From Pseudomonas sp. (GTDB lineage: Bacteria > Pseudomonadota > Gammaproteobacteria > Pseudomonadales > Pseudomonadaceae), in NCBI RefSeq assembly GCF_030684895.1, contig NZ_JAUXXP010000084.1, forward strand, positions 1 to 64,000: 64,000 nt of DNA. The letters run 5' to 3'. The position numbers and the translations under genes were made by a program. Below the pieces are notes generated by a model. That model made no database searches, was not told where the DNA came from, and saw only the letters and a program-made list of their open reading frames with translations. Numbering within the stretch: the first letter of the stretch is position 1; the number at the start of each line of letters is the position of its first letter. Positions 13,404-25,034 of the stretch are shown here, piece after piece.

Positions 13404-13808
13404 GTGGTGAGTCGAGACTTCAGTCGGGAAAAGCGTCTGCTAACCCCCCGGCAATTCAAGGCAGTCTTCGACTCCCCTAGCGGCAAAGCTCCGGGCAAAA
13501 ATGTCCTGCTGCTGGCGCGCAACAACGAACTTGATCACCCCCGTCTGGGCTTGGTGATCGGCAAGAAGAGCGTCAAGCTCTCTGTTGAGCGCAATCGTCT
13601 GAAACGCCAGATCCGCGAATCGTTCCGTCTCAATCAGGACAACCTGGTGGGATGGGACATCGTGGTGGTTGCGCGTAAAGGCCTTGGTGATTTGGAAAAC
13701 GTCGAACTGGCTCGCCAGTTTGGCAAGCTCTGGAAACGCCTCGAACGCAGTAAGCCAAGCCCGGAAGCCGTCGCAACACCTGGGGTGAACGACAGTCCCC
13801 ATGCGTAA
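13404..13808 (+). CDS. rnpA: Ribonuclease P protein component
   Basis: 134 residues from a GTG start (GTG GTG AGT CGA; either GTG at 13404 or 13407 could be used). The RNR signature is in [16 protein letters not shown] (about 60-75), which contacts the P RNA. With the RNA subunit it matures tRNA 5' ends. The C-terminal tail after about residue 115 is poorly conserved and proline-rich. It overlaps yidD by 8 bp. Confidence 0.95.
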   Translation: MVSRDFSREKRLLTPRQFKAVFDSPSGKAPGKNVLLLARNNELDHPRLGLVIGKKSVKLSVERNRLKRQIRESFRLNQDNLVGWDIVVVARKGLGDLENVELARQFGKLWKRLERSKPSPEAVATPGVNDSPHA

Positions 13809-14046
13809 ACTGGTTTTGCTACCCATCCAGTTCTACCGCTACGCCATCAGCCCCTTGATGGCCAGCCACTGTCGTTTCTACCCAAGCTGTTCTTGCTACG
13901 CGCTTGAAGCCATTGAACATCATGGCGTCATGCGCGGTGGCTGGCTGACCCTGCGTCGGCTTGGCCGCTGTCACCCGTGGAATCCCGGTGGCTACGATCC
14001 GGTTCCCTGCGCAAAAACCTCCCGTTCCTCTTCGATGGCCGAATAA
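13801..14046 (+). CDS. yidD: Membrane protein insertion efficiency factor YidD
   Basis: 81 residues. An amphipathic N-terminus ([20 protein letters not shown]) is followed by the family core [19 protein letters not shown] with its conserved cysteines, and a GGYDPVP segment. It assists YidC-dependent membrane insertion. Sits between rnpA (8-bp overlap) and yidC (2-bp gap) in the conserved order, so the three are likely translated from one message. Confidence 0.95.
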   Translation: MRKLVLLPIQFYRYAISPLMASHCRFYPSCSCYALEAIEHHGVMRGGWLTLRRLGRCHPWNPGGYDPVPCAKTSRSSSMAE

Positions 14047-14048
14047 TC

Positions 14049-15800
14049 ATGGATATTCAACGCTCGATCCTGATCGTCGCCCTGGCAATCGTGTCCTATA
14101 TGATGGTTCTCCAGTGGAACCAGGACTACGGTCAAGCTGCCCTGCCGACAGAAATTGCCGCGACCAGCAGCAGCGTACCCGGCTTGCCGGATACCACTGC
14201 CACCCCTTCAACTCCAGCTGGCAGCGACGATATTCCGAGCGCGACCACGGCTGTTGAACCCAGCGCCATCAGTGCTGCACCGGCTGCCGCCAGCGATGAG
14301 CTGATTCGGGTGAAGACCGATGTGCTGGATCTGGCCATCGACCCGCGTGGTGGTGATGTGGTGCAACTGCGTTTGCCGCAGTACCCGCGTCGTCAGGATC
14401 GTCCGGATGTACCGTTCCAGTTGTTCGACAACGGTGGTGAGCGCACCTACCTGGCGCAGAGCGGTTTGATCGGCAGCAACGCGCCGGACAAATCCAGCGG
14501 TCGTGCCCTGTGGAGCAGCGAGCAGAAGAGCTATGAACTGGCCGATGGCCAGGATCAGCTGCAGGTTGACCTCAAACTCAGCGAAGACGGCGTCAACTAC
14601 ATCAAGCGCTTCACCTTCAAGCGCGGTCTGAACGCTGAATGTACGGCCAAGGACCAACAGCAAAAGAAACCCGGCTGCGTTGATCCATCGTCCTATCAAG
14701 TGACCGTCAGCTACCTGATCGACAACCAGAGTGGTCAGGCCTGGAGCGGCAACATGTTTGCCCAGCTCAAGCGTGATGGCAGTGACGATCCGTCCTCCAC
14801 CACCGCCACCGGCACTGCGACCTACCTCGGTGGTGCGCTGTGGACGCCTGAAAAGTCATACCAAAAAGTGTCGATGAAAGACATCGACAAACAAGCCTTC
14901 AAAGAAACCGTTCAAGGAGGCTGGGTTGCCTGGCTACAGCATTACTTCGTCACTGCCTGGATTCCAGGCAAAGACAGCACTAACCAAGTACAGACCCGTA
15001 AAGACAGCCAAGGCAACTACATTGTCGGCTTTACCGGCCCGGCCATTCAGGTTGCTGCCGGCGCTCAAGGTGAAACCAGTGCAATTCTGTATGCCGGCCC
15101 GAAGCTACAAGGCCATCTGAAGACCCTGTCTCCAGGTCTTGAGCTGACCGTCGACTACGGCATTCTGTGGTTCCTGGCTCAGCCGATCTTCTGGCTGCTG
15201 GAAGTTATCCACAACCTGCTCGGCAACTGGGGCTGGTCGATCATCATGTTGACTGTGATCATCAAGCTGATCTTCTTCCCGCTGTCCGCCGCCAGCTACA
15301 AATCCATGGCGCGCATGCGTGCCGTTGCACCGAAACTCGCTCAGCTGAAAGAGCAGCACGGTGACGATCGCCAGAAGATGTCCCAGGCGATGATGGAGCT
15401 GTACAAGAAAGAGAAGATCAACCCGCTGGGCGGCTGCTTGCCGATCCTGGTGCAGATGCCGGTATTCCTCGCGCTCTACTGGGTGCTGCTGGAATCCGTG
15501 GAAATGCGTCAGGCCCCATGGCTGCTGTGGATAACTGACCTGGCGATTAAAGATCCGTTCTTTATCCTGCCGATCATCATGGGCGCGACCATGTTTATCC
15601 AGCAGCAGCTCAACCCAACGCCGCCTGACCCGATGCAAGCCAAGGTACTGAAGATGATGCCGATCATTTTCACCTTCTTCTTCCTCTGGTTCCCGGCTGG
15701 TCTGGTGCTGTACTGGGTGGTCAACAACGTCTTGTCCATCGCTCAGCAGTGGTACATTACCCGCAAGATCGAAGCGGCGACGAAGGCTGCCGAAGCCTAA
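14049..15800 (+). CDS. yidC: Membrane protein insertase YidC
   Basis: 583 residues. N-terminal membrane anchor (about 4-22), a long periplasmic domain with an Ala/Ser/Thr/Pro-rich spacer (about 35-85), then the conserved C-terminal five-helix insertase core (from about residue 370: LAQPIFWLLEVIHNLLGNWG onward, NPLGGCLPILVQMPVF, WFPAGLVLYW). It inserts and folds inner-membrane proteins alone or with Sec. The frame is open upstream but MDIQRSILIVALAIV at 14049 is the family start. Two perfect DnaA boxes lie inside the gene (15205-15213 and 15536-15544). Confidence 0.97.
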   Translation: MDIQRSILIVALAIVSYMMVLQWNQDYGQAALPTEIAATSSSVPGLPDTTATPSTPAGSDDIPSATTAVEPSAISAAPAAASDELIRVKTDVLDLAIDPRGGDVVQLRLPQYPRRQDRPDVPFQLFDNGGERTYLAQSGLIGSNAPDKSSGRALWSSEQKSYELADGQDQLQVDLKLSEDGVNYIKRFTFKRGLNAECTAKDQQQKKPGCVDPSSYQVTVSYLIDNQSGQAWSGNMFAQLKRDGSDDPSSTTATGTATYLGGALWTPEKSYQKVSMKDIDKQAFKETVQGGWVAWLQHYFVTAWIPGKDSTNQVQTRKDSQGNYIVGFTGPAIQVAAGAQGETSAILYAGPKLQGHLKTLSPGLELTVDYGILWFLAQPIFWLLEVIHNLLGNWGWSIIMLTVIIKLIFFPLSAASYKSMARMRAVAPKLAQLKEQHGDDRQKMSQAMMELYKKEKINPLGGCLPILVQMPVFLALYWVLLESVEMRQAPWLLWITDLAIKDPFFILPIIMGATMFIQQQLNPTPPDPMQAKVLKMMPIIFTFFFLWFPAGLVLYWVVNNVLSIAQQWYITRKIEAATKAAEA

Positions 15801-15825
15801 AGGCAGGTTGCTTCTACGCTTGAAT

Positions 15826-15851
15826 AAAACGCCCCTCTTCAGGGGCGTTTT
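15826..15851 (+). terminator. Rho-independent terminator of the rpmH-yidC operon
   Basis: AAAACGCCCCT and AGGGGCGTTTT arms around a 4-nt loop, 25 bp after the yidC stop. The symmetrical A and T runs could let it act in both directions. mnmE starts 25 bp further on. Confidence 0.9.
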
Positions 15852-15875
15852 GCTATGCCCAGTTTGGAGAACCCC

Positions 15876-17243
15876 ATGCAAGTAGCCCGCGAAACCATAG
15901 CCGCCGTTGCCACCGCTCAAGGCCGTGGTGGCGTCGGCATCGTCCGTGTCTCCGGTCCCCTGGCGGGGCAACTGGCCCAGGCGATCTGCCAACGCGAGTT
16001 GCAACCGCGTTACGCCCACTACGGGCCGTTCTTCGCAGACGCCCAGCAGGTGCTGGATGAAGGCCTGGCGCTGTATTTTCCTGGCCCCAACTCCTTTACC
16101 GGCGAAGACGTGCTGGAACTGCAAGGCCATGGCGGGCCGGTGGTGCTCGATCTGCTGCTGCGCCGCTGTGTACAACTCGGCGCACGCCTGGCGCGCCCGG
16201 GTGAGTTCAGCGAACGCGCCTTTCTCAATGACAAGCTCGATCTGGCTCAGGCCGAGGCAATTGCCGACCTGATCGAGGCCAGTTCCGAGCAGGCCGCGCG
16301 CAATGCCCTGCGCTCGCTGCAGGGCGAGTTCTCGCGTCGCGTGCATGGCCTGACCGAGCGGCTGATCAGCCTGCGCATCTACGTCGAAGCGGCCATCGAT
16401 TTTCCCGAAGAGGAAATCGACTTTCTCGCCGATGGCCATGTACTCAGCTTGCTCGATGGCGTGCGTGTCGACCTTGCCGGTGTGCTACGTGAGGCCGGCC
16501 AAGGGGCCCTGCTGCGCGATGGCATGACAGTGGTGATTGCCGGCCGCCCCAACGCGGGTAAATCCAGCCTGCTCAATGCCCTGGCCGGTCGCGAGGCGGC
16601 CATCGTTACCGAAATCGCCGGCACCACCCGCGACGTGCTGCGCGAACATATCCACATCGATGGCATGCCGCTGCACGTGGTGGATACCGCCGGCCTGCGT
16701 GATACCGAAGATCAGGTCGAGCGCATCGGCGTCGAGCGCGCGCTGAAAGCCATTGGCGAAGCTGACCGCATCCTGCTGGTGGTGGATGCTACAGCGCCTG
16801 AAGCCGACGACCCCTTTGCCCTGTGGCCGGAGTTTCTCGACCAGCGGCCAGATCCGGCCAAGGTCACCCTGATTCGCAACAAGGCCGACCTATCCGGCGA
16901 ATCGGTGGTGCTGGAAGTCTGCAATGACGGCCACGTCACCATCAGCCTGTCGGCCAAATCCGCTGAAGGCTTGGACCTGCTGCGCGAACACCTCAAGGCC
17001 TGCATGGGCTATGAACAGACCTCTGAGAGCAGCTTCAGCGCGCGCAGACGCCACCTGGAGGCGCTACGCCAGGCCTCCACACATCTGGAACACGGCCATG
17101 CTCAGCTGACCCTGGCCGGCGCTGGCGAACTGCTAGCCGAAGACCTGCGTATGGCTCAGCAAGCCCTGGGCGAAATCACCGGTGCGTTCAGTTCCGATGA
17201 CCTGCTGGGGCGGATTTTTTCCAGCTTTTGTATTGGCAAGTAG
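15876..17243 (+). CDS. mnmE: tRNA uridine-5-carboxymethylaminomethyl modification GTPase
   Basis: 455 residues, the exact family length. N-terminal tetrahydrofolate-binding domain, helical domain split around a Ras-like G domain ([34 protein letters not shown]), and the invariant C-terminal CIGK with the catalytic cysteine. With MnmG it modifies wobble uridine 34 of several tRNAs. Start is the ATG at 15876 ([19 protein letters not shown]) rather than the upstream in-frame ATG at 15855 inside the terminator tail. Its TAG stop is also the first bases of a palindromic repeat. Confidence 0.97.
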   Translation: MQVARETIAAVATAQGRGGVGIVRVSGPLAGQLAQAICQRELQPRYAHYGPFFADAQQVLDEGLALYFPGPNSFTGEDVLELQGHGGPVVLDLLLRRCVQLGARLARPGEFSERAFLNDKLDLAQAEAIADLIEASSEQAARNALRSLQGEFSRRVHGLTERLISLRIYVEAAIDFPEEEIDFLADGHVLSLLDGVRVDLAGVLREAGQGALLRDGMTVVIAGRPNAGKSSLLNALAGREAAIVTEIAGTTRDVLREHIHIDGMPLHVVDTAGLRDTEDQVERIGVERALKAIGEADRILLVVDATAPEADDPFALWPEFLDQRPDPAKVTLIRNKADLSGESVVLEVCNDGHVTISLSAKSAEGLDLLREHLKACMGYEQTSESSFSARRRHLEALRQASTHLEHGHAQLTLAGAGELLAEDLRMAQQALGEITGAFSSDDLLGRIFSSFCIGK

Positions 17244-17397
17244 GATGGGTTAGCGACGCAGGACACCTAACCTGCGAGCAACACAAGTCCTCCCGCGTCG
17301 CGTAACCCATCATGACGTGGTGCATTCTGATGGGTTACGGCGCATCGAATCATGCCCCTCATCCGCAATACCCTCCCTGCGCACAACCCATCCTACG
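17240..17397. repeat. Palindromic repeat family R1 (GTAGGATGGGTTA...CAACCCATCCTACG)
   Basis: Starts GTAGGATGGGTTAG and ends CAACCCATCCTACG, with internal inverted copies (GTAACCCATCATG, TGATGGGTTACGG). The same outer motif recurs at 31042, 41565, 45596 and 60591. The stop codon of mnmE (TAG, 17241-17243) is part of the repeat. Non-coding. Confidence 0.8.
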
Positions 17398-17888
17398 TCC
17401 TGAAATCCCAACTAATGTCGTTCAGGAAGGCCTTCGTCTGGGCGAAATAGGCATGCTCAGCCACTTATTTATCCACCTAAGCCCTGTGGAAAAACGGGCC
17501 TAAGCCCTGCCTATAACCCGGTGATAAAACGGAGGATAACCGCCCCTGTGGATAACCATGCATTTAATCCACAGCTTGCGTACGGCAACTGAACAGGCAG
17601 ATGGCAGGATCAGCACAGACTTTTAAAACGCTGTAGATACTGAATCCATTGGCCTGTAGCAATCTATCCACAGAAAAGCCGTTGCTAAGTAATAAACATA
17701 TAAACAAGGCTTTATAAAAATTCTCTCTTTTATTCTTTATTAACCGACATACCAAAACAGCCCACAAGCGAGCTGGCTATTTTTTGTGCAAAAGGCTTCT
17801 TTCACACCGGCTAAATCCCTATACTTGCCGCCTTTCCCGCTTTTCAACCCAAAAAGCCCCCCATTTCTCAACAGGCACGAGGTGCGTG
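17398..17888. other. Second origin-like intergenic region between mnmE and mnmG
   Basis: 491 bp without a gene. One perfect DnaA box TGTGGATAA (17547-17555) and three one-mismatch boxes: TTATCCACC (17469-17477), TAATCCACA (17565-17573) and CTATCCACA (17664-17672). An AT-rich tract follows at about 17686-17750 with ATTCTCTCTTTTATTCTTTA, strikingly like ATTCTCTTCTTTATATTTCT in oriC at 13122-13141. A TATACT at 17820-17825 may be the -10 of the mnmG operon. The layout copies oriC; function as an origin is inference. Confidence 0.6.
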
Positions 17889-19781
17889 GTGGATTTCCCT
17901 TCCCGTTTTCAGGTGATCGTCATCGGCGGCGGTCATGCCGGTACCGAAGCTGCGTTGGCAGCTGCACGCATGGGGGTAAAAACCCTGCTGCTGACCCACA
18001 ACGTGGAAACTCTCGGGCAGATGAGCTGCAACCCGGCGATTGGCGGAATCGGCAAGAGCCATCTGGTCAAGGAAATCGACGCCCTTGGCGGCGCCATGGC
18101 TGAAGCCACCGACAAAGGTGGTATCCAGTTCCGTGTGCTGAACAGCCGCAAGGGCCCAGCGGTACGCGCCACTCGCGCCCAGGCTGATCGCGTGCTGTAC
18201 AAAGCCGCTATTCGCGAAACCCTGGAAAACCAGGCCAACCTGTGGATATTTCAGCAAGCCGCTGATGACCTGATCGTCGAAAACGCTGAAGTCAAAGGCG
18301 TAGTCACCCAAATGGGCCTGCGTTTTCTCGCGGATTCCGTGGTGTTGACCACCGGCACCTTCCTCGGTGGACTTATCCACATAGGCCTGCAGAACTACTC
18401 CGGCGGCCGCGCCGGTGATCCACCGTCGATTGCCTTGGCACAGCGTCTACGTGAATTGCCGCTACGCGTCGGTCGTCTGAAAACCGGTACGCCGCCACGC
18501 ATCGATGGCCGTTCAGTAGATTTCTCGGTGATGACCGAGCAGCCGGGTGACACGCCAACGCCGTTGATGTCTTTCCTCGGTCGTGCCGAACAGCAACCGC
18601 GTCAGGTCAGCTGCTGGATCACTCACACCAACGCCCGCACCCACGAAATAATCGCGGCCAACCTCGACCGTTCACCGATGTATTCCGGGGTGATCGAAGG
18701 CGTCGGTCCGCGTTACTGCCCGTCGATTGAAGACAAGATCCACCGCTTTGCCGACAAGGACAGCCATCAGGTATTTATCGAGCCGGAAGGCCTGAATACC
18801 CACGAGCTGTACCCCAACGGCATTTCCACCTCGTTGCCGTTCGATGTGCAATTGCAGATCGTCCGTAGCATCCGTGGCATGGAAAACGCGCATATTGTCC
18901 GCCCCGGCTACGCCATCGAGTACGACTACTTCGACCCGCGTGATCTCAAATACAGCCTGGAAACCAAGGTAATCGCCGGGCTGTTTTTCGCCGGGCAGAT
19001 CAACGGCACCACCGGTTACGAAGAAGCCGGTGCACAAGGGTTGCTCGCCGGTGCTAACGCCGCACTGCGTGCCCAGGGCAAAGACAGCTGGTGCCCGCGT
19101 CGCGATGAGGCTTACATCGGCGTGCTGGTCGACGACCTGATCACCCTGGGTACCCAGGAGCCGTACCGCATGTTCACCTCGCGCGCCGAATACCGGCTGA
19201 TCCTGCGTGAAGACAACGCCGACCTGCGCTTGACCGAGAAAGGCCGCGAGCTGGGATTGGTTGATGACGTACGCTGGGCCGCGTTTGAAACCAAGCGCGA
19301 AGCCATCGTGCAGGAAGAACAGCGCCTGAAAAGCACCTGGGTACGCCCAGGCACGCCGCAAGGTGATGCGATTGCCGAGCACTTCGGCACGCCGCTGACC
19401 CACGAATACAACCTGCTCAACCTGCTGGCCCGCCCTGAAATCGATTACGCCGGGCTGGTGACCATCACAGGCGGCGGCGCGCAGGACCCGCAGGTGGCCG
19501 AACAGGTCGAGATCAAGACCAAATACGCCGGCTATATCGACCGCCAGCAGGATGAAATCGCCCGCCTGCGCGCCAGCGAAGACACCAAGCTGCCAGTCGA
19601 TATCGACTACGCAGGCATTTCCGGGCTGTCCAAGGAAATCCAGCACAAGCTCGGCAACAGCCGTCCGGAAACCCTGGGCCAGGCCTCGCGGATTCCCGGC
19701 GTCACCCCGGCAGCGATTTCCCTGCTGCTGATCCATTTGAAAAAGCGCACTGCCGGCCAGCAGTTGGAGCACAGCGCCTGA
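17889..19781 (+). CDS. mnmG: tRNA uridine-5-carboxymethylaminomethyl modification enzyme, FAD-binding
   Basis: 630 residues, the standard length. N-terminal FAD dinucleotide-binding motif [17 protein letters not shown], then [23 protein letters not shown], and the TSRAEYRL segment in the C-terminal half. It works with MnmE on U34 of tRNA. The frame is open to 17784 but the GTG at 17889 gives the family start ([15 protein letters not shown]). A perfect DnaA box lies inside at 18373-18381. Its stop shares one base with the rsmG start. Confidence 0.97.
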   Translation: MDFPSRFQVIVIGGGHAGTEAALAAARMGVKTLLLTHNVETLGQMSCNPAIGGIGKSHLVKEIDALGGAMAEATDKGGIQFRVLNSRKGPAVRATRAQADRVLYKAAIRETLENQANLWIFQQAADDLIVENAEVKGVVTQMGLRFLADSVVLTTGTFLGGLIHIGLQNYSGGRAGDPPSIALAQRLRELPLRVGRLKTGTPPRIDGRSVDFSVMTEQPGDTPTPLMSFLGRAEQQPRQVSCWITHTNARTHEIIAANLDRSPMYSGVIEGVGPRYCPSIEDKIHRFADKDSHQVFIEPEGLNTHELYPNGISTSLPFDVQLQIVRSIRGMENAHIVRPGYAIEYDYFDPRDLKYSLETKVIAGLFFAGQINGTTGYEEAGAQGLLAGANAALRAQGKDSWCPRRDEAYIGVLVDDLITLGTQEPYRMFTSRAEYRLILREDNADLRLTEKGRELGLVDDVRWAAFETKREAIVQEEQRLKSTWVRPGTPQGDAIAEHFGTPLTHEYNLLNLLARPEIDYAGLVTITGGGAQDPQVAEQVEIKTKYAGYIDRQQDEIARLRASEDTKLPVDIDYAGISGLSKEIQHKLGNSRPETLGQASRIPGVTPAAISLLLIHLKKRTAGQQLEHSA

Positions 19782-20428
19782 TGTCGTTGGTTACTGCACG
19801 TCACGCCGAAGAACTGAGCCAGGGCGCGCTTGAGCTGGGTGTTGAACTCAGCGCGCAGCAGCACGAACAGCTGCTGGCCTACCTGGCCCTGCTGATCAAG
19901 TGGAACAAGGCGTACAACCTCACCGCGGTGCGTGACCCGAATGAAATGGTTTCGCGCCATCTGCTCGACAGCCTGTCCGTTGTGCCTTTCGTCGCTGAGG
20001 CTGGGGATAACTGGCTGGATGTCGGCAGTGGCGGTGGTATGCCGGGCATTCCCCTGGCCATCCTGTTTCCCGAGCGGCAGTTCACCCTGCTGGACTCCAA
20101 CGGCAAGAAGACCCGCTTCCTGACGCAGGTGAAGCTGGAGTTGAAACTGGCCAACCTGCAAGTTATCCACAGCCGTGTTGAGGAATTCACCCCAGCTGTG
20201 CCATTCAGCGGGATTTGCTCGCGGGCGTTCAGTTCACTGGAAGATTTCAGCAACTGGACTCGCCATCTGGGCGATAGCAATACCCAGTGGCTGGCGATGA
20301 AAGGCGTCCATCCGGATGACGAACTGCAGGCGCTGCCAGCGGACTTTCGTCTCACCGCCACCCATGTACTCAAGGTTCCCGGTTGCCAAGGTCAGCGCCA
20401 TCTGTTGATACTGCGTCGCTCGGTTTAG
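19781..20428 (+). CDS. rsmG: 16S rRNA (guanine-527-N7)-methyltransferase
   Basis: 215 residues. Class I methyltransferase with the SAM-binding segment [17 protein letters not shown] and the [12 protein letters not shown] motif, plus [10 protein letters not shown]. It methylates G527 in the 530 loop of 16S rRNA; loss gives low-level streptomycin resistance in other bacteria. Start overlaps the mnmG stop (TGATG), so the two are translationally coupled. Contains a perfect DnaA box at 20163-20171. parA follows after 12 bp. Confidence 0.96.
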   Translation: MSLVTARHAEELSQGALELGVELSAQQHEQLLAYLALLIKWNKAYNLTAVRDPNEMVSRHLLDSLSVVPFVAEAGDNWLDVGSGGGMPGIPLAILFPERQFTLLDSNGKKTRFLTQVKLELKLANLQVIHSRVEEFTPAVPFSGICSRAFSSLEDFSNWTRHLGDSNTQWLAMKGVHPDDELQALPADFRLTATHVLKVPGCQGQRHLLILRRSV

Positions 20429-20440
20429 GGGGAACGCAGC

Positions 20441-21229
20441 ATGGCTAAGGTATTCGCAATCGCTAACCAGAAAGGCGGCGTGGGCAAAACCACCACCTGC
20501 ATCAATCTGGCTGCCTCGCTGGTGGCAACCAAACGCCGTGTGCTGCTGATTGATCTCGACCCCCAGGGCAACGCGACCATGGGCAGCGGTGTGGATAAGC
20601 ACGGCCTGGAGCATTCGATCTATGACGTGCTGATCGGCGAATGCAACCTGGTCGATGCTATGCAGTTCTCCGAGCACGGTGGCTACCAGCTGCTGCCGGC
20701 CAACCGCGACCTCACAGCCGCCGAAGTCTCGCTGCTGGAAATGAAAATGAAGGAAAGCCGCCTGCGTTATGCGTTGGCGCCGATCCGCGAAAATTACGAT
20801 TACATCCTCATCGATTGCCCGCCCGCGCTGTCGATGCTAACGGTCAACGCCTTGGTGGCAGCCGACGGGGTGATCATCCCCATGCAGTGCGAGTATTACG
20901 CGCTGGAGGGCTTGAGCGATCTGGTCAACAGCATTCAACGCATCGCCGAAATTCTAAATCCCAAGCTGAAGATCGAGGGCCTGCTGCGCACCATGTATGA
21001 CCCGCGTATTAGCCTGACCAACGATGTTTCAGCGCAACTCAAACAGCATTTCCCCGACCAGCTCTACGACGTGGTGATCCCGCGTAACGTACGCCTGGCC
21101 GAGGCGCCAAGCTTTGGTATGCCGGCGCTGGTGTATGACAAGCAATCCCGTGGTGCCATTGCCTACCTGGCGCTGGCCGGCGAGTTGGTACGCCGCCAAC
21201 GCGCAAATGCCCACACCGCAACCGCATAA
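20441..21229 (+). CDS. parA: Chromosome partitioning ATPase ParA (Soj)
   Basis: 262 residues. Deviant Walker A KGGVGKTTT near the N-terminus (ANQKGGVGKTTTCINLA), the LLIDLDPQGNATMG motif and IDCPPALSMLT. It forms an ATP-dependent gradient on the nucleoid that moves ParB-parS complexes at chromosome segregation. Follows rsmG by 12 bp and precedes parB by 10 bp. A perfect DnaA box lies at 20590-20598. Confidence 0.97.
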   Translation: MAKVFAIANQKGGVGKTTTCINLAASLVATKRRVLLIDLDPQGNATMGSGVDKHGLEHSIYDVLIGECNLVDAMQFSEHGGYQLLPANRDLTAAEVSLLEMKMKESRLRYALAPIRENYDYILIDCPPALSMLTVNALVAADGVIIPMQCEYYALEGLSDLVNSIQRIAEILNPKLKIEGLLRTMYDPRISLTNDVSAQLKQHFPDQLYDVVIPRNVRLAEAPSFGMPALVYDKQSRGAIAYLALAGELVRRQRANAHTATA

Positions 21230-21239
21230 GGAAATACCC

Positions 21240-22112
21240 ATGGCTGTGAAAAAACGAGGACTGGGACGCGGTCTGGATGCCCTGTTGGGCGGCACCAGTG
21301 TCACTGCCTTGCAGGAAGAGGCCGCGCAGGTCGACAGCCGTGAACTGCAATACGTGCCCCTGGACCTGATTCAGCGCGGTAAATACCAGCCGCGCCGCGA
21401 CATGGACGCCACCGCTCTGGAAGAGCTGGCACAGTCGATCAAGGCCCATGGCGTGATGCAGCCGATTGTGGTGCGGCCGATTGGCGAAGGGCGTTTCGAG
21501 ATCGTTGCCGGTGAACGCCGCTGGCGTGCCAGTCAGCAAGCCGGCCTGGACAAAATTCCGGCCATGGTGCGCGAACTGCCGGATGAAGCCGCCATCGCCA
21601 TGGCGCTGATCGAGAACATCCAGCGCGAAGACCTCAACCCCATCGAAGAAGCCATGGCCTTGCAGCGGCTGCAGCAGGAGTTCCAGCTGACTCAGCAGCA
21701 GGTCGCCGATGCGGTGGGTAAATCGCGGGTGACCATCAGCAATCTGCTGCGCCTGATTGCCCTGCCGGAAGAGATCAAAACCCTGCTGTCCCACGGTGAT
21801 CTGGAAATGGGCCATGCTCGCGCCTTGCTCGGTTTACCGGCCGAACAGCAGACTGAAGGTGCGCGACATGTTGTCGCACGCGGCCTCACTGTGCGCCAAA
21901 CCGAGGCACTGGTTCGCCAGTGGTTGAACAGCAAAGAGAAGCCGGCGGCGGTGGTCAAGGCCGACCCGGACATCACCCGTCTGGAACAGCGCCTGGCTGA
22001 GCGCCTGGGCTCGCCGGTGCAAATCAAGCATGGGCAGAAAGGCAAAGGTCAGTTGGTGATCAGTTACAGCTCACTGGATGAGCTGCAGGGTGTACTTGCC
22101 CACATTCGCTGA
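21240..22112 (+). CDS. parB: Chromosome partitioning protein ParB (Spo0J), CTPase
   Basis: 290 residues. N-terminal ParA-stimulating segment with basic residues (KKRGLGRGLDALLGG), the CTP-binding domain with GERRWRA at 91-97 and ENIQREDLNPIEEA, a helix-turn-helix (QVADAVGKSRVTISNLLRL) and a C-terminal dimerisation domain. It binds parS (sites at 6505, 9057, 9687) and spreads as a CTP clamp. Start ATG at 21240 follows a GGAAA ribosome site. Confidence 0.97.
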   Translation: MAVKKRGLGRGLDALLGGTSVTALQEEAAQVDSRELQYVPLDLIQRGKYQPRRDMDATALEELAQSIKAHGVMQPIVVRPIGEGRFEIVAGERRWRASQQAGLDKIPAMVRELPDEAAIAMALIENIQREDLNPIEEAMALQRLQQEFQLTQQQVADAVGKSRVTISNLLRLIALPEEIKTLLSHGDLEMGHARALLGLPAEQQTEGARHVVARGLTVRQTEALVRQWLNSKEKPAAVVKADPDITRLEQRLAERLGSPVQIKHGQKGKGQLVISYSSLDELQGVLAHIR

Positions 22113-22157
22113 AACAATTGCGCGTGTAGCGACTAGTCGGAAATCACTACCCGGCAG

Positions 22158-22186
22158 TTGAATGGGGGGGGAAGCGCCCCTATACT
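22158..22186 (+). promoter_or_regulatory. Sigma-70 promoter of the ATP synthase operon
   Basis: TTGAAT (22158-22163), a 17-bp spacer containing a run of eight G, then TATACT (22181-22186), 84 bp upstream of the atpI start. Near-consensus boxes at optimal spacing. No terminator is visible between parB and this promoter. Confidence 0.75.
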
Positions 22187-22269
22187 CTGCGCGCATTTCG
22201 TCGGCACAAAGTATGCCAAGTTATTGATTTCAGGTGCCGACGCCCGAGTTCAGCTTTCAGGAAAACAAG

Positions 22270-23561
<1,292 letters not shown>

Positions 23562-23647
23562 GAGCGTTTAGGCGCTCGCAGTGGACGCCCGCAAGGGCAA
23601 CCAGAAGTACTGATTTTGCTTTACCGCTTTACCTTAGAAAACCTTAA

Positions 23648-23935
<288 letters not shown>

Positions 23936-23990
23936 TCACTCGGTTTTCGAGTGATTGGTTTGATGGACAACGAACGAGCGAGGTGTTGGC

Positions 23991-24461
23991 GTGAACATTA
24001 ATGCAACCCTGATTGGCCAGTCCGTTGCCTTCTTCATCTTCGTGCTGTTCTGCATGAAGTACGTATGGCCTCCGGTCATTACGGCTTTGCAAGAACGTCA
24101 GAAGAAGATCGCAGATGGCCTGGATGCAGCTAGCCGTGCGGCTCGTGACCTGGAGTTGGCCCAAGAGAAAGCGGGTCAGCAACTGCGCGAAGCCAAAGGC
24201 CAAGCAGCCGAGATCATTGAGCAAGCCAAGAAACGCGGTACCCAGATCGTCGACGAAGCCCGTGAACAGGCCCGTGTCGAAGCTGACCGTGTGAAGGCCC
24301 AGGCTCTGGCCGAGATCGAGCAGGAACTGAATGGTGTCAAAGACGCGCTGCGTGCCCAACTGGGTAGTCTGGCCGTTAGCGGTGCCGAGAAGATCCTGGG
24401 CGCATCTATCGACCAAAACGCGCATGCGGAGCTGGTTTCCAAACTGGCAGCCGAAATTTAA
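23991..24461 (+). CDS. atpF: F0F1 ATP synthase subunit b
   Basis: 156 residues. One N-terminal membrane helix (about 5-25, [20 protein letters not shown]), then a long charged helix rich in Ala, Glu, Lys and Arg, which forms the peripheral stalk dimer holding F1 to F0. Starts with ATG (24 nt past AGCGAGGTG). Confidence 0.96.
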   Translation: MNINATLIGQSVAFFIFVLFCMKYVWPPVITALQERQKKIADGLDAASRAARDLELAQEKAGQQLREAKGQAAEIIEQAKKRGTQIVDEAREQARVEADRVKAQALAEIEQELNGVKDALRAQLGSLAVSGAEKILGASIDQNAHAELVSKLAAEI

Positions 24462-24476
24462 GCGAGGGGCGCGATC

Positions 24477-25013
24477 ATGGCAGAACTGACCACGCTGGCC
24501 CGACCTTACGCTAAGGCTGCCTTTGAGTATGCCCAGGCCCACCAGCAGCTGGCCAATTGGTCAGCCATGCTCGGCCTGGCTGCAGCGGTGTCGCAAGACG
24601 ACACCATGCAGAGCATGCTTAAGGCTCCGCGTTTGACGAGTACAGACAAGGCCACCACGTTTAATGACGTGTGTGGTGACAAGTTCGACGCCCAGGTACG
24701 CAATTTCATTCACATCGCCGCTGAAAATGATCGTCTGGCCCTGTTGCCAGAGATCGTTGAACTGTTCGAGCTGTACAAAGCCGAGCAGGAAAAGTCGATC
24801 GACGTGGATGTCACCAGTGCCTTCGCATTGAGCGATGAACAGCAAGACAAACTCGCCAAGGTTCTCAGTGCACGGCTCGGCCGAGAAGTGCGTCTGCACG
24901 CCGCGGAGGATGCCGCCCTTATTGGTGGTGTCGTCATTCGCGCCGGCGACCTGGTTATCGATGGCTCAGTTCGCGGCAAAATCGCGAAGCTGGCCGAAGC
25001 ATTGAAATCTTGA
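24477..25013 (+). CDS. atpH: F0F1 ATP synthase subunit delta
   Basis: 178 residues, [20 protein letters not shown] onward, the family N-terminus. Caps the F1 head and binds subunit b at the top of the stalk. The C-terminal [19 protein letters not shown] motif is conserved. 15 bp after atpF. Confidence 0.96.
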   Translation: MAELTTLARPYAKAAFEYAQAHQQLANWSAMLGLAAAVSQDDTMQSMLKAPRLTSTDKATTFNDVCGDKFDAQVRNFIHIAAENDRLALLPEIVELFELYKAEQEKSIDVDVTSAFALSDEQQDKLAKVLSARLGREVRLHAAEDAALIGGVVIRAGDLVIDGSVRGKIAKLAEALKS

Positions 25014-25034
25014 GTTTGAAGGGGCAGCAGAGCT

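Noticed and set aside
17312..17503. 63-codon frame downstream of mnmE
   Set aside because: Made of palindromic repeat and DnaA-box sequence; no protein similarity or ribosome site.
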